A DNA stretch of 64,000 bases. It comes from Sulfitobacter sp. GTDB lineage: Bacteria > Pseudomonadota > Alphaproteobacteria > Rhodobacterales > Rhodobacteraceae. The stretch spans positions 1 to 64,000 of the forward strand of contig JABDKA010000049.1 in the NCBI GenBank assembly GCA_013002405.1, read 5' to 3'. Position numbers and translations under genes: made by a program. The notes under the pieces were generated by a model. The model saw nothing but the letters and a program-made list of their open reading frames with translations, was not told the origin of the DNA and ran no database searches. This document shows, in pieces, positions 8,466 through 16,438 of the stretch (its first letter is position 1; each line of letters starts with the position of its first letter).

Positions 8466-9281
8466 ATGCAAGACAGACAGCAGCAGGAGACAGGTATTGG
8501 CCTGCCCGAAGGGGGCAAAGCCAGGCGTGTCTATCTGCAGCTGAAGGAAGAGATTGCGCGTGGGGTCCACGCCGAAGGCAGCCTGCTGCCGGGGGAGCAG
8601 AAATTGGCCGCGCTGCTGGATGTCTCGCGCGTCACGGTGCGCCGTGCGATGGATGCGCTTGAAGCCGACGGGCTGGTGGAACGGCGCGCGGGTGCGGGCA
8701 CCAAGGTACGCGGCGCGGGGCGAAAACCGACGATGGCGGCGGACTTTACCACGCTGATCCCGCAGGTCGTGCAGATGGGGCAGGAAACGACCGCGCGGCT
8801 GCTTTCCTTTGCCTACGGGAAAGCCCCCGCCGCGGTGGCGCGAGCGATGGAGTTGCCGGAAAATGCGCGCATGCAGACCGCCGTCAGGTTGCGTCTGGTG
8901 GAGGGGCAGCCCTTTTCCCACCTCACCACGCACGTGCCCGAAGAGATTGCCCAGAATTACACCGAGGCCGAGCTGGCGACCACGCCGCTCTATGCGCTGC
9001 TGGAACGGTCGGGCGTGAAGGTGGAGCGTGCGCGTCAGTCTGTCAGTGCGACTCTCGCGGCCCCTGATGTGGCCGAGGTTCTGGGGCTGAGCATCGGTGC
9101 GCCGCTTCTGTCGCTGGAAAGGGTCGTACGGGACGCGCAGGGCAGGGGGGTTGAATACCTGTCGGCCCTCTACCGTCCCGATATGTTCCGGCTGGAAATG
9201 GAATTGAGCCACGTAGGTGCCGGCAAGGGCCGTCATTGGGAGCCGGTCATCGGTCCGGCGGGACGGGAGGCGGCGGAATGA
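8466..9281 (+). CDS. GntR-family transcriptional regulator with UTRA ligand domain (HutC subfamily)
   Basis: DNA-binding regulator, 271 residues. An N-terminal winged helix spans about residues 20-90 (VYLQLKEEIARG, LLPGEQKLAALLDVSRVTVR, then GLVERRAGAGTKV) and a UTRA effector domain follows, ending in LSALYRPDMFRLEME. ATG 8466 is chosen because GGGGA lies just before it; the frame is open 17 codons further upstream without a comparable site. It diverges from the hyu operon and its stop overlaps the LeuC-like start, so it is co-transcribed with the genes for its probable pathway. It most likely senses the substrate or an intermediate and controls both directions through the palindromes at 8367-8410. 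Confidence 0.9.
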   Translation: MQDRQQQETGIGLPEGGKARRVYLQLKEEIARGVHAEGSLLPGEQKLAALLDVSRVTVRRAMDALEADGLVERRAGAGTKVRGAGRKPTMAADFTTLIPQVVQMGQETTARLLSFAYGKAPAAVARAMELPENARMQTAVRLRLVEGQPFSHLTTHVPEEIAQNYTEAELATTPLYALLERSGVKVERARQSVSATLAAPDVAEVLGLSIGAPLLSLERVVRDAQGRGVEYLSALYRPDMFRLEMELSHVGAGKGRHWEPVIGPAGREAAE

Positions 9282-10645
9282 GCGTACCGCTTACCTTGCT
9301 GGACAGGCTTTGGGATGCGCATGAGATTTTGCGGCGCGACGATGGCACGTCCCTCCTTTGGGTGGATCGCCATCTGGTGCACGAAGGGTCGCACCATGCA
9401 TTTGCCAAGCTGGCGTCGCGCGGGATGCCTGTGGCGGAGCCGGAGCTGACTTTTGCGGTGGTCGATCATTACGCGCCTACGCGGGCGGGTGAAGTGGCGC
9501 CCGACATCCGCCGGATGATCCGAACACTGGGAGAGAATGCGCGGGCGCAGGGTATCCGTCTCTTTGATCTGAAGGATCCGGGGCAGGGGATTGTCCACGT
9601 GATCGGGCCGGAGCAGGGACTGACTCTGCCGGGGTTGCTGATCAACTGCGGAGATTCGCATACGTCAACGCACGGCGCTTTCGGTGCCCTGGCCTTTGGC
9701 GTTGGGGCGACAGAGGTGGCGCATATCCTGGCCACCCAGACGATCTGGCAGCGCAAGCCGAAGGCCTTGCGGATGGTCTTTGACGGAACGCTTGCAGCAG
9801 GGGTGACGGCCAAGGACATGGCATTGCACTGGATTTCCAAGCTGGGCACCGGCGGCGCGCAGGGCCATGCCATCGAATATGCGGGGGCGGCTGTTGAAGC
9901 GCTGTCGATGGAGGGGCGGCTGACGCTGTGCAACCTTTCCATCGAGGGGGGTGCGCGGTTCGGCATGGTGGCTCCGGATGAGGTGACCTTCGATTATCTG
10001 AAGGACCGTCCTTTCGCTCCCAAGGGGGCCGAATGGCAAGCCGCGCTGGAAGACTGGCGCGGGCTGCGATCCGATGAAGGTGCCTCCTTTGACCGGGAGG
10101 CGCAGTTCGACGCGGGTGAGATCGCGCCGACGGTCACCTGGGGCACCATGCCCGAGGAGGCCCTGCCGATCACCGAAGTGGTGCCGGACGCCGCACGAGA
10201 GACGCTTGAGTATATGGCGCTAGAGCCGGGTCTGCCCCTGTCGGAAGTGGCTGTTGATCAGGTTTTCATCGGCTCCTGCACGAACGGGCGCATCGAGGAC
10301 CTGCGCATGGCAGCGAAGGTCCTGAAGGGGCGTAAGGCGAAGGTGCCGGGGCTGGTTTCTCCGGGCTCCACCCAGATCAAGAAGCAGGCCGAAGATGAGG
10401 GGCTGGCGCGCATCTTTACCGAAGCCGGACTTGAGTGGGCCGGGGCGGGCTGTTCCATGTGCGTCGGCATGAATGGCGATCTTGTGGAAAGCGGTAAGCG
10501 TTGTGCCTCATCGACCAACCGGAATTTCAAGGGCCGTCAGGGCAGGGGGGCACGCACCCACCTTATGAGCCCCGCGATGGTGGCCGCAGCCGCCGTAAAG
10601 GGACATCTGGCCGATGTGCGGCCCCTACTGGAGGGGCGTACGTGA
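9278..10645 (+). CDS. Aconitase-superfamily hydro-lyase large subunit (LeuC-like)
   Basis: Large subunit of a 3-isopropylmalate dehydratase-type [4Fe-4S] hydro-lyase, 455 residues (LeuC is about 470). Cluster ligands are Cys334 in IGSCTNGR and Cys392/Cys395 in GCSMC; substrate-loop motifs INCGDSHTSTHGAFG and the LMSPAMVAAAA end are also present. ATG 9278 overlaps the gntR stop as ATGA. It lies in a GntR/TRAP/HyuAB island with no leuA, leuB or other leucine gene, so it probably hydrates or dehydrates another dicarboxylate, like the dimethylmaleate hydratase DmdA or a citraconate/maleate hydratase. Specificity is inference. Confidence 0.92.
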   Translation: MSVPLTLLDRLWDAHEILRRDDGTSLLWVDRHLVHEGSHHAFAKLASRGMPVAEPELTFAVVDHYAPTRAGEVAPDIRRMIRTLGENARAQGIRLFDLKDPGQGIVHVIGPEQGLTLPGLLINCGDSHTSTHGAFGALAFGVGATEVAHILATQTIWQRKPKALRMVFDGTLAAGVTAKDMALHWISKLGTGGAQGHAIEYAGAAVEALSMEGRLTLCNLSIEGGARFGMVAPDEVTFDYLKDRPFAPKGAEWQAALEDWRGLRSDEGASFDREAQFDAGEIAPTVTWGTMPEEALPITEVVPDAARETLEYMALEPGLPLSEVAVDQVFIGSCTNGRIEDLRMAAKVLKGRKAKVPGLVSPGSTQIKKQAEDEGLARIFTEAGLEWAGAGCSMCVGMNGDLVESGKRCASSTNRNFKGRQGRGARTHLMSPAMVAAAAVKGHLADVRPLLEGRT

Positions 10646-11232
10646 GCGGCTGGTCGAAGATGGATGGGCGTGCCGTGGCGCTGGCACAGGCCAATGTGGA
10701 CACCGATCAGTTGATCCCGGCGCGCTTCATGTCGCAGCCGCGGTCCGAAGGGTACGGCGCGTTCCTGCTGCAGGATGCGCGGGCGGATGATGAAGGGCAT
10801 GTGTTGAACCGGCACAGTGATGTGCAGGTGTTGGTGAGCCGCCGCAATTTTGGCAGCGGATCCAGCCGGGAGGCGGCGGTCTATGCGCTGGTGGATTTCG
10901 GTATCCGGGCGGTCTTTGCGCCTTCCTTCGGGGACATCTTCGCCTCCAACGCTGTGAACAACGGGCTCTTGCCCGCGCGGCTGAGTGAGGATCAGATCGA
11001 GGAATTGATCGCGGCGCTTGGGCCGGGGGAGGCCACTGCTTCGATTGACCTGGAGATGGGTGCGGCGGTGATCGCGGGGCGCGAAGTGCGCTTTGATCTG
11101 GATCCTGTCTGGCAGCAGAAGCTGGTGAATGGATGGGACGATATCGACCTTACTGCCCAGTATGACGACGCCACCAAGAAGTTTCGAGCGGACCGCATGG
11201 CCGCATATCCGTGGGCCATGCCTGCATCATGA
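10642..11232 (+). CDS. Aconitase-superfamily hydro-lyase small subunit (LeuD-like)
   Basis: Swivel-domain partner of the LeuC-like subunit, 196 residues from GTG 10642, which overlaps the large-subunit stop (GTGA). The next in-frame ATG, at 10660, is a possible alternative. Family motifs are NVDTDQLIPARFM near residue 21, NFGSGSSREAAVYAL and FGDIFASNAVNNGLLP. Length matches LeuD (about 200). The complex would work in the cytoplasm. Confidence 0.92.
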   Translation: MSGWSKMDGRAVALAQANVDTDQLIPARFMSQPRSEGYGAFLLQDARADDEGHVLNRHSDVQVLVSRRNFGSGSSREAAVYALVDFGIRAVFAPSFGDIFASNAVNNGLLPARLSEDQIEELIAALGPGEATASIDLEMGAAVIAGREVRFDLDPVWQQKLVNGWDDIDLTAQYDDATKKFRADRMAAYPWAMPAS

Positions 11233-11237
11233 AGACC

Positions 11238-11253
11238 GGGCCGTACGTGGCCC
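11238..11253 (+). other. Small mRNA hairpin ahead of dctP
   Basis: GGGCC-GTACGT-GGCCC inverted repeat between the LeuD-like stop and the binding-protein start. No T-tract follows, so it is not a terminator. It could stabilise the downstream binding-protein message after processing. Confidence 0.4.
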
Positions 11254-11274
11254 ACATAAAACGGGAGAAGAACC

Positions 11275-12270
11275 ATGAAACATACGATTTTTGCGAGCGT
11301 GATCGCAGGGGCGGCGATGGTTGGCAGCGCCAGCGCGCAGGAGACCATCACGGCGGTCCACGCCTTTCCTGAGTCGCTGATCTACACCAAGTCGTTCCTT
11401 GAGTTTGTCGACAAGGTGAACGAGGCGGGCGACGGCGTTGTCCAGATCGAGGTGCGTGGCGGCCCCGAGGCCATCGGCATGTTCCAGCAGCCCGACGCGG
11501 TGCGCGCGGGTGTGGTGGATATGGTCTATACTCCCGGCTCTTTCTACGCCGGTGCCCTGCCCGAGAAGGACGCGCTCGTTGCCTCCAACCTGACGGCGGT
11601 GGAGACGCGCGAGAATGGCGGTATCGCCCTGATCGATGAGATCCATCAGGAGAAGATGGGCTTGAAGTACCTGGGCTGGTTTGATTCCGGCGTCTGCTAC
11701 AACCTCTGGACCCGCAATGAGCCGACGCTGGACGATGGTGGCAATCTGGATGTGTCGGGTCTGAAACTGCGCGGCAACGCGGTCTACAACGCCTTCTTTA
11801 CCGAATACCTTGGTGCGCAGGTGATCGACCTGCCGACGACAGAGGTCTATTCCGCGCTGGAGCGTGGCGTGGTGGATGCGACGGGCTGGACCCAGATCGG
11901 CCTGATCGACCTGAAGTGGAACGAGTTCCTGAACTACCGGATCGAGCCCTGCTTCTTCTCTACCGACCTTGGGGTGATCGTGAACCTGGACAAGTGGAAC
12001 AGCCTGTCCGATGAGGCCAAACAGATCGTCCAGGATGTGGCCATCGCCCACGAGAAGGACTCTGCCTCCAAGCTGGGTGCCAAGCGGGACGAGGACTTTG
12101 CCGCGCTGGACGAACAGGGCATGAAGGTTGTCACCCTCGAAGGGCAAGCGGCCGAAAACTATCTGGCTGCTGCTGTGGAAAAGACCCACGCCCGCATGAA
12201 GAAGCTGATGGAAGAAAGCCCGCAGGGTGCAGGTAACTATGACCGCCTGATCGAGCTTTTCTACGAATAA
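11275..12270 (+). CDS. dctP: TRAP transporter substrate-binding protein (DctP family)
   Basis: Periplasmic solute receptor of a tripartite ATP-independent importer, 331 residues. It has a Sec signal peptide of about 21 residues (cut after SASA, before QET) and the DctP core. ATG 11275 follows GGGAGAAG. DctP proteins normally bind carboxylates through a conserved Arg; candidates lie around the LKLRGN segment near residue 164. With the Q and M subunits after it and the hydro-lyase/lyase genes around it, it probably brings in the carboxylate degraded here. Confidence 0.92.
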   Translation: MKHTIFASVIAGAAMVGSASAQETITAVHAFPESLIYTKSFLEFVDKVNEAGDGVVQIEVRGGPEAIGMFQQPDAVRAGVVDMVYTPGSFYAGALPEKDALVASNLTAVETRENGGIALIDEIHQEKMGLKYLGWFDSGVCYNLWTRNEPTLDDGGNLDVSGLKLRGNAVYNAFFTEYLGAQVIDLPTTEVYSALERGVVDATGWTQIGLIDLKWNEFLNYRIEPCFFSTDLGVIVNLDKWNSLSDEAKQIVQDVAIAHEKDSASKLGAKRDEDFAALDEQGMKVVTLEGQAAENYLAAAVEKTHARMKKLMEESPQGAGNYDRLIELFYE

Positions 12271-12291
12271 GCCAAGAGCGGTTTGCAAAAG

Positions 12292-12321
12292 TGGCGCGCG
12301 GGGGGTTCCTTTCGCGCGTCA
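12292..12321 (+). other. Intergenic hairpin between dctP and dctQ
   Basis: A 9-base stem (TGGCGCGCG with CGCGCGTCA, one G-U pair) around a 12-base loop, with no run of T after it. Hairpins placed after a binding-protein gene often protect its mRNA from 3' decay so that it is made in excess over the membrane subunits; that role is inferred. Confidence 0.5.
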
Positions 12322-12341
12322 GGCTCACAAAGGGGCAGGGC

Positions 12342-12848
12342 ATGGAACTGATCGGCAAGCTCTACCGCATGGTGCTTTATGCCATGGCGGGTATCGCGGG
12401 GGCGATGCTGATCTGGCTGATGATCTCTGTCGTCACCTCCGTCGTGATGCGGAATGCGGGGATGCAGCCCTTTGCCTGGCTCTTTACCTCCTCCGAATAT
12501 GCCATCCTTTACATGACCATGCTGGGCGCGCCCTGGCTGGTGCGCGAAAAGGGGCACGTGCACATCGAACTGGTGACCGCCGCCCTGCCCGCACCCGCGC
12601 GCCGAGTGGTAAGCCGCGCGGTGGCCGCCCTTTGCGTGGCAGTCTGCGTCATGTTGGCCTGGAAGGGGGCAGAACTGTTCCTGACCAATGTCGAACGCAA
12701 CGATCTGGACGTGCGCGCTTACTATTTCCCCAAGTGGATCCTGACGATCGCCTTTCCAATCAGCTTTGGCTTGATGGCGATCGAGTTTTCGCGGTTCGTT
12801 TTCGGGTCTGACCTGATGCATTCAGGCGAAGCGGGGATTCACGAATAA
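12342..12848 (+). CDS. dctQ: TRAP transporter small permease (DctQ family)
   Basis: Four-helix membrane subunit, 168 residues from ATG 12342, chosen because AGGGGCAGGG precedes it; the frame is open 17 codons upstream but runs through the hairpin. Hydrophobic segments lie near residues 8-33, 48-66, 85-108 and 130-150. Its stop and the dctM start share TAATG, so the two permeases are coupled. Confidence 0.9.
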   Translation: MELIGKLYRMVLYAMAGIAGAMLIWLMISVVTSVVMRNAGMQPFAWLFTSSEYAILYMTMLGAPWLVREKGHVHIELVTAALPAPARRVVSRAVAALCVAVCVMLAWKGAELFLTNVERNDLDVRAYYFPKWILTIAFPISFGLMAIEFSRFVFGSDLMHSGEAGIHE

Positions 12849-14155
12849 TGGAATGGTTTGAAGCGCTTGGCCTGCTGATTGGGGCAATCCTTGTCCTCAT
12901 GGCCATCGGGATGCCGGTGGCGCTGGCCTTTCTGGCGGCAAACATCATCGGCGCCTTCATCTTTATGGGGGGCACGCGCGGCGTAACCCTGATGCTGAAC
13001 AACGGCTTCGGGGGGCTGACGAACTTTGCCCTCGTGCCCATCCCGCTTTTCCTGCTGATGGGAGAGATCTTTTTCCACACCGGGCTGGGTGCCCGGATGT
13101 TCAATGCCATCGACAAGCTTCTGGGCCGTCTGCCGGGGCGTCTATCCTATGTCACGGTACTGGGCGGCACGGCCTTTTCGACGCTCTCGGGGTCTTCCAT
13201 GGGGTCCACGGCGTTGCTGGGTTCGCTCATGGTGCCGGAGATGACGCAGCGGGGATACAAAAAGCACATGTCCATCGGGCCGATTCTGGGCACCGGGGGG
13301 CTGGCCATCATCATTCCGCCGTCTGCGCTGGCGGTGCTGCTGGCGACCCTGGCGCGCATCGACGTGGGCGCGCTGCTGATCGCGGGGATCGTGCCGGGTT
13401 TGATCCTTGCGGGCTTTTACATGGCGACGATCTTTGTGCAGACGCGGATCGACCCCGACGCGGCCCCTCCCTATGAGGTGGAGCGTCACACCCTTGGCGA
13501 AAAGCTGGGTCTGCTGTTCCGGGACATTCTGCCGATGCTGTCGGTCATGGTGATTATCGTGATCGGCATGGTGGGCGGCCTGATCACACCGTCCGAGGCC
13601 GCGGCCTTTGGCGCACTTGGCGTGTTGATCCTGGCGGTGGTTTTTCGCTGTCTGACCTGGGAGGCGATGAAGAAATCCATCGTGGGGGCGCTTCGGGTGA
13701 CGCTTATGGCCTATCTGATCGTCTTTGGGTCGGCCACTTTCAGCCAGCTTCTGGCCTTCTCCGGCGCTTCCAGCGGGCTCATCCGCTGGGCAACCTCTTT
13801 CGATCTGGCCCCGGTTGCCATGCTGCTGGTCATGTTCGCGGTGCTTCTGGTGCTTGGCATGTTCATGGAGCAGATTTCCATGATGCTGCTGACCGTGCCG
13901 ATCTTTTTCCCGCTGGCCACGACGCTGGGGTTTGATCCGATCTGGTTTGGCCTGATCATCCTGCTGGCGCTTGAGATCAGCTTTACGACGCCGCCCTTTG
14001 GATTGCTGCTGTTCGTGATGAAAGGGGTCGCCCCGAAGGATACGACCATGCGGGACATCTACGGATCGGCCATTCCCTATATGGCCTGTTCTATGCTGCT
14101 GGTGGCGTTGCTGATCCTTTTCCCGCAGCTGGCGCTGTGGTTGCCGGGGCTTTAA
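12848..14155 (+). CDS. dctM: TRAP transporter large permease (DctM family)
   Basis: Large membrane subunit that moves the solute with a Na+ gradient, 435 residues, the normal DctM length with about 12 hydrophobic segments. Diagnostic stretches are GMPVALAFLAANIIGA near residue 19, SGSSMGSTALLGSLMVPEM and GGLAIIIPPSALAVL. It is the last gene of the rightward operon. Confidence 0.93.
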   Translation: MEWFEALGLLIGAILVLMAIGMPVALAFLAANIIGAFIFMGGTRGVTLMLNNGFGGLTNFALVPIPLFLLMGEIFFHTGLGARMFNAIDKLLGRLPGRLSYVTVLGGTAFSTLSGSSMGSTALLGSLMVPEMTQRGYKKHMSIGPILGTGGLAIIIPPSALAVLLATLARIDVGALLIAGIVPGLILAGFYMATIFVQTRIDPDAAPPYEVERHTLGEKLGLLFRDILPMLSVMVIIVIGMVGGLITPSEAAAFGALGVLILAVVFRCLTWEAMKKSIVGALRVTLMAYLIVFGSATFSQLLAFSGASSGLIRWATSFDLAPVAMLLVMFAVLLVLGMFMEQISMMLLTVPIFFPLATTLGFDPIWFGLIILLALEISFTTPPFGLLLFVMKGVAPKDTTMRDIYGSAIPYMACSMLLVALLILFPQLALWLPGL

Positions 14156-14172
14156 CTTTTTGCACGAAACTG

Positions 14173-14208
14173 TGTGACGGGTGTGACATTTGTAAAGGTG
14201 GATATACT
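14173..14208 (+). promoter_or_regulatory. Candidate promoter with TGTGAC direct repeats
   Basis: TGTGAC occurs at 14173 and 14182, nine bases apart, and a TATACT -10-like box is at 14203, in the 125-base gap between dctM and the MipA gene. Spacing to the second repeat is about 15 bases, short for a standard promoter, so this is tentative. Confidence 0.3.
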
Positions 14209-14280
14209 TTGTCCGAAACGCAGGATATTATTCAGCCGATGCAGGCCGCTGTGGCCCGCCGTTTCGAAAGATTATCGATG

Positions 14281-15051
14281 ATGCCACGCCTGACCAGTAC
14301 TCTTTTCGCCCTCATTCTTGGCCTTTCCGCGGCACTGCCTGCTGCGGCGCAGGAACGGTCCTTTACCTTTGCTTTGCGCGGCGGGCTGGCGGTGACGCCG
14401 GAATACCCCGGTTCGGACAATTACGAGCCGGGTCCCGATATCGGGTTCACCTTCGGATCGCTAAGCTGGGGCCGCCTGAATGTGGGCCAGGGTATCGGCA
14501 ATGCACCCGCAACGGGGCTAAGCTTTCGCGGTGCTTTCAGGTTCATCGGGGAGCGGGAAAGCTCCGACTATCCCGAATTGGCGGGTCTGAACGACATCGA
14601 CGCAACGGTCGAACTGGGCTTTGGCGCGATCTACCGGGAGCGGAACTGGCAGGCCTTCGGTGAGGTCCGTAAGGGCATCGGCGGTCACGATGGGTTCACC
14701 GGCACCCTGGGGGCCAACCTTGTGTTTCGCCCGACGGAGCGGTTTACCCTGCTGGCCGGACCGCGTGTGTCCTTTGGCGACAGCGATTATGCATCCACCT
14801 ATTTCGGCGTGAGCGCGGCGGAGGCTGCGGCCTCCCAGTTCGGTCAGTTCAACGCGGGTGGCGGCGCACTGGGGGCCGGGGTTGAGGTGCAGGGCACCTA
14901 CCGCATCAATGACCGCTGGGCGGTTGAAGGGGCCGTGTCTTACGAAAAGCTGCTGAACGATGCGGCCGACAGCCCGATCACCGCCATCGGGTCGGAAGAT
15001 CAGTGGCGCATGCGTCTTGGGCTGAGCCGGACGTTCAATCTGCGTTTCTGA
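14281..15051 (+). CDS. MipA/OmpV family outer-membrane protein
   Basis: Beta-barrel scaffold protein of the MipA/OmpV family, 256 residues from ATG 14281 (the adjacent ATG 14278 is equally possible). A signal peptide of about 23 residues ends PAAA before QERS. The mature part alternates polar and hydrophobic residues with GGLAVTPEYPGSDNYEPGPDIG, cited as a landmark in part, and ends in an aromatic FNLRF, a typical outer-membrane insertion signal. It has its own promoter region and is unlikely to belong to the TRAP operon. MipA proteins have been tied to murein synthesis complexes, but the function here is unknown. Confidence 0.8.
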   Translation: MPRLTSTLFALILGLSAALPAAAQERSFTFALRGGLAVTPEYPGSDNYEPGPDIGFTFGSLSWGRLNVGQGIGNAPATGLSFRGAFRFIGERESSDYPELAGLNDIDATVELGFGAIYRERNWQAFGEVRKGIGGHDGFTGTLGANLVFRPTERFTLLAGPRVSFGDSDYASTYFGVSAAEAAASQFGQFNAGGGALGAGVEVQGTYRINDRWAVEGAVSYEKLLNDAADSPITAIGSEDQWRMRLGLSRTFNLRF

Positions 15052-15066
15052 AGTTCGGGCCTTTCC

Positions 15067-15762
15067 ATGAATCTGACCGACGCCATGCAAGGACGCCGCT
15101 CCATCCGCGGCTTCCAGAAGAAGGCTGTTCCCAAAGAGCTGCTTGAAGAGATCATTGGCCTGGCCAACCGCGCGCCTTCCTCAATGAACACCCAACCCTG
15201 GCATTTTCACGTGCTAACCGGTGCCCCGCTGGAACGGGTGCGCGAAGGCAATTCCACGCGCATGATGTCGGGTGTGCCCCCGGTCCGCGAGATCGTGGAT
15301 CACGGTGTCTACGAAGGGCCACACCGCGACCGTCAGGTGGAGATCGCCAAGCAGCTTTTCGCCGCCATGGGCATCGCGCGCGAGGACAAGGAGATGCGGC
15401 AGGACTGGGTGATGCGCGGATTTCGTCAGTTCGACGCGCCTGTCTCTGTCGTGGTGACCTTCGACAAAGCGCTGGAGGGGACGACGATCGCCTCCTTCGA
15501 TACGGGTGCAGTGACCTACGGTCTGGTGCTGGCTGCCTGGTCGAAAGGGCTGGGCGCGGTGATTAACGGGCAGGGCATCATGCAATCTCCGGTCGTTCGG
15601 CAGGAGGCGGGTATCCCGGACAATGAAGTCATCATGACCTGCGTCGCGCTGGGCTGGCCGGACGAGGAATTTGCCGCCAACAGCGTGGTTTCGCGCCGAC
15701 GTCCGGTGGAAGCGGTTGCGCGGTTCGTGGGGTTTGACGAAGAAGACCGCAACGCGGGCTAG
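15067..15762 (+). CDS. Nitroreductase family FMN protein
   Basis: FMN-dependent NAD(P)H oxidoreductase, 231 residues. The family signature RRSIRGFQKKAVPKELLEEII begins at about residue 10 (cited in part), with APSSMNTQPWHF for FMN binding and the C-terminal ALGWPDEEFAAN stretch. It starts 15 bases after the MipA-like gene, so may share its transcript, and its TAG stop lies in a CTAG shared with the converging membrane-protein gene. The substrate (nitroaromatic, quinone or dehalogenation type) cannot be told. Confidence 0.9.
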   Translation: MNLTDAMQGRRSIRGFQKKAVPKELLEEIIGLANRAPSSMNTQPWHFHVLTGAPLERVREGNSTRMMSGVPPVREIVDHGVYEGPHRDRQVEIAKQLFAAMGIAREDKEMRQDWVMRGFRQFDAPVSVVVTFDKALEGTTIASFDTGAVTYGLVLAAWSKGLGAVINGQGIMQSPVVRQEAGIPDNEVIMTCVALGWPDEEFAANSVVSRRRPVEAVARFVGFDEEDRNAG

Positions 15763-16349
15763 GGCTCGCGCGTCTCCTGCTCATCCCCGAAAGCCACGAT
15801 GGAGAGGGCAAGGAAAAGCAGCCCCGCCAGGACCGAAGTCTGCAAAGAAATCCCCGCCGTGTAGCTGAGGCCTGGCAGATCCGTTGTTCCGGTGAGGTTC
15901 ATCAGGGTGATGGCAAGTGCGGCGGAGATGCCGAGAACCCCTATGCATTCGACGGCGAAGAAGGACCGCTTCAGGATCCGGTTCGCCGCCCAAACATAGA
16001 GTACAAGGACAAGGGCCGTTATCATGGCCATCCGCTCCGTTGCCTCTGTCTGCGCAAAGAAAAGCGCGGAGGGCCCGTGCCAGCCAGAGACCTGACCCAT
16101 CATCGTCAGCCCGACAAGGCCAAGCAGAAGGGCGTTCAGCAGATGGCTGAGCTTCACCCGACCGCTCAGGGCCGTAATCATGGACAGGCCGGCGAAGACA
16201 AATGAAAGGGCCGTCGCGGGGACCATGGCCGTCTGCGTAAGGGAATGGCGGACCAAGCCACTGATCTGCAGACCCCATCCCAGAAAGAGTGCTGCGACCG
16301 CGTAGAGGGCCACGATCAAGGCCAGTGTCGCGGCTGCGAAGGGGACCAA
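15759..16349 (-). CDS. Multi-pass membrane protein of unknown function (TTG start)
   Basis: Predicted integral membrane protein, 196 residues, with about six hydrophobic stretches (near 4-26, 40-60, 70-87, 105-122, 128-150 and 168-188) and short loops. I do not recognise the family; the layout resembles the membrane sensor modules of some signalling proteins but no output domain follows. The open frame begins after an in-frame TAG about 55 bases upstream and contains no ATG or GTG before TTG 16349, so TTG or the later ATG at residue 42 must be used. It converges on the nitroreductase gene with shared stop bases. A perfect palindrome lies about 75 bases upstream. Confidence 0.6.
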   Translation of the reverse strand: MVPFAAATLALIVALYAVAALFLGWGLQISGLVRHSLTQTAMVPATALSFVFAGLSMITALSGRVKLSHLLNALLLGLVGLTMMGQVSGWHGPSALFFAQTEATERMAMITALVLVLYVWAANRILKRSFFAVECIGVLGISAALAITLMNLTGTTDLPGLSYTAGISLQTSVLAGLLFLALSIVAFGDEQETREP

Positions 16350-16422
16350 ATTCTTCTTTTGTCTCTGGCGTTCGATGGCAGATACTCCTGCCGCAGATGT
16401 CTATTTTCTCATCCTTCAATAG

Positions 16423-16438
16423 GTCTATTATAATAGAC
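16423..16438. promoter_or_regulatory. Perfect 16-base palindrome with extra half-site
   Basis: GTCTATTATAATAGAC is fully self-complementary, and a further GTCTATT half-site sits at 16399-16405, both upstream of the TTG-start membrane protein. Such symmetry fits a dimeric repressor site (TetR, MarR or GntR type). No regulator gene is adjacent. Confidence 0.5.

Noticed and set aside
9278-11232. Reading the LeuC/LeuD pair as leucine biosynthesis genes
   Set aside because: No leuA, leuB or leucine regulator nearby, and the genes are coupled to GntR and a TRAP importer.
11227-12288. 353-codon open frame opposite dctP
   Set aside because: Antisense shadow of the signal-peptide-bearing TRAP receptor; no Shine-Dalgarno and no recognisable motif.
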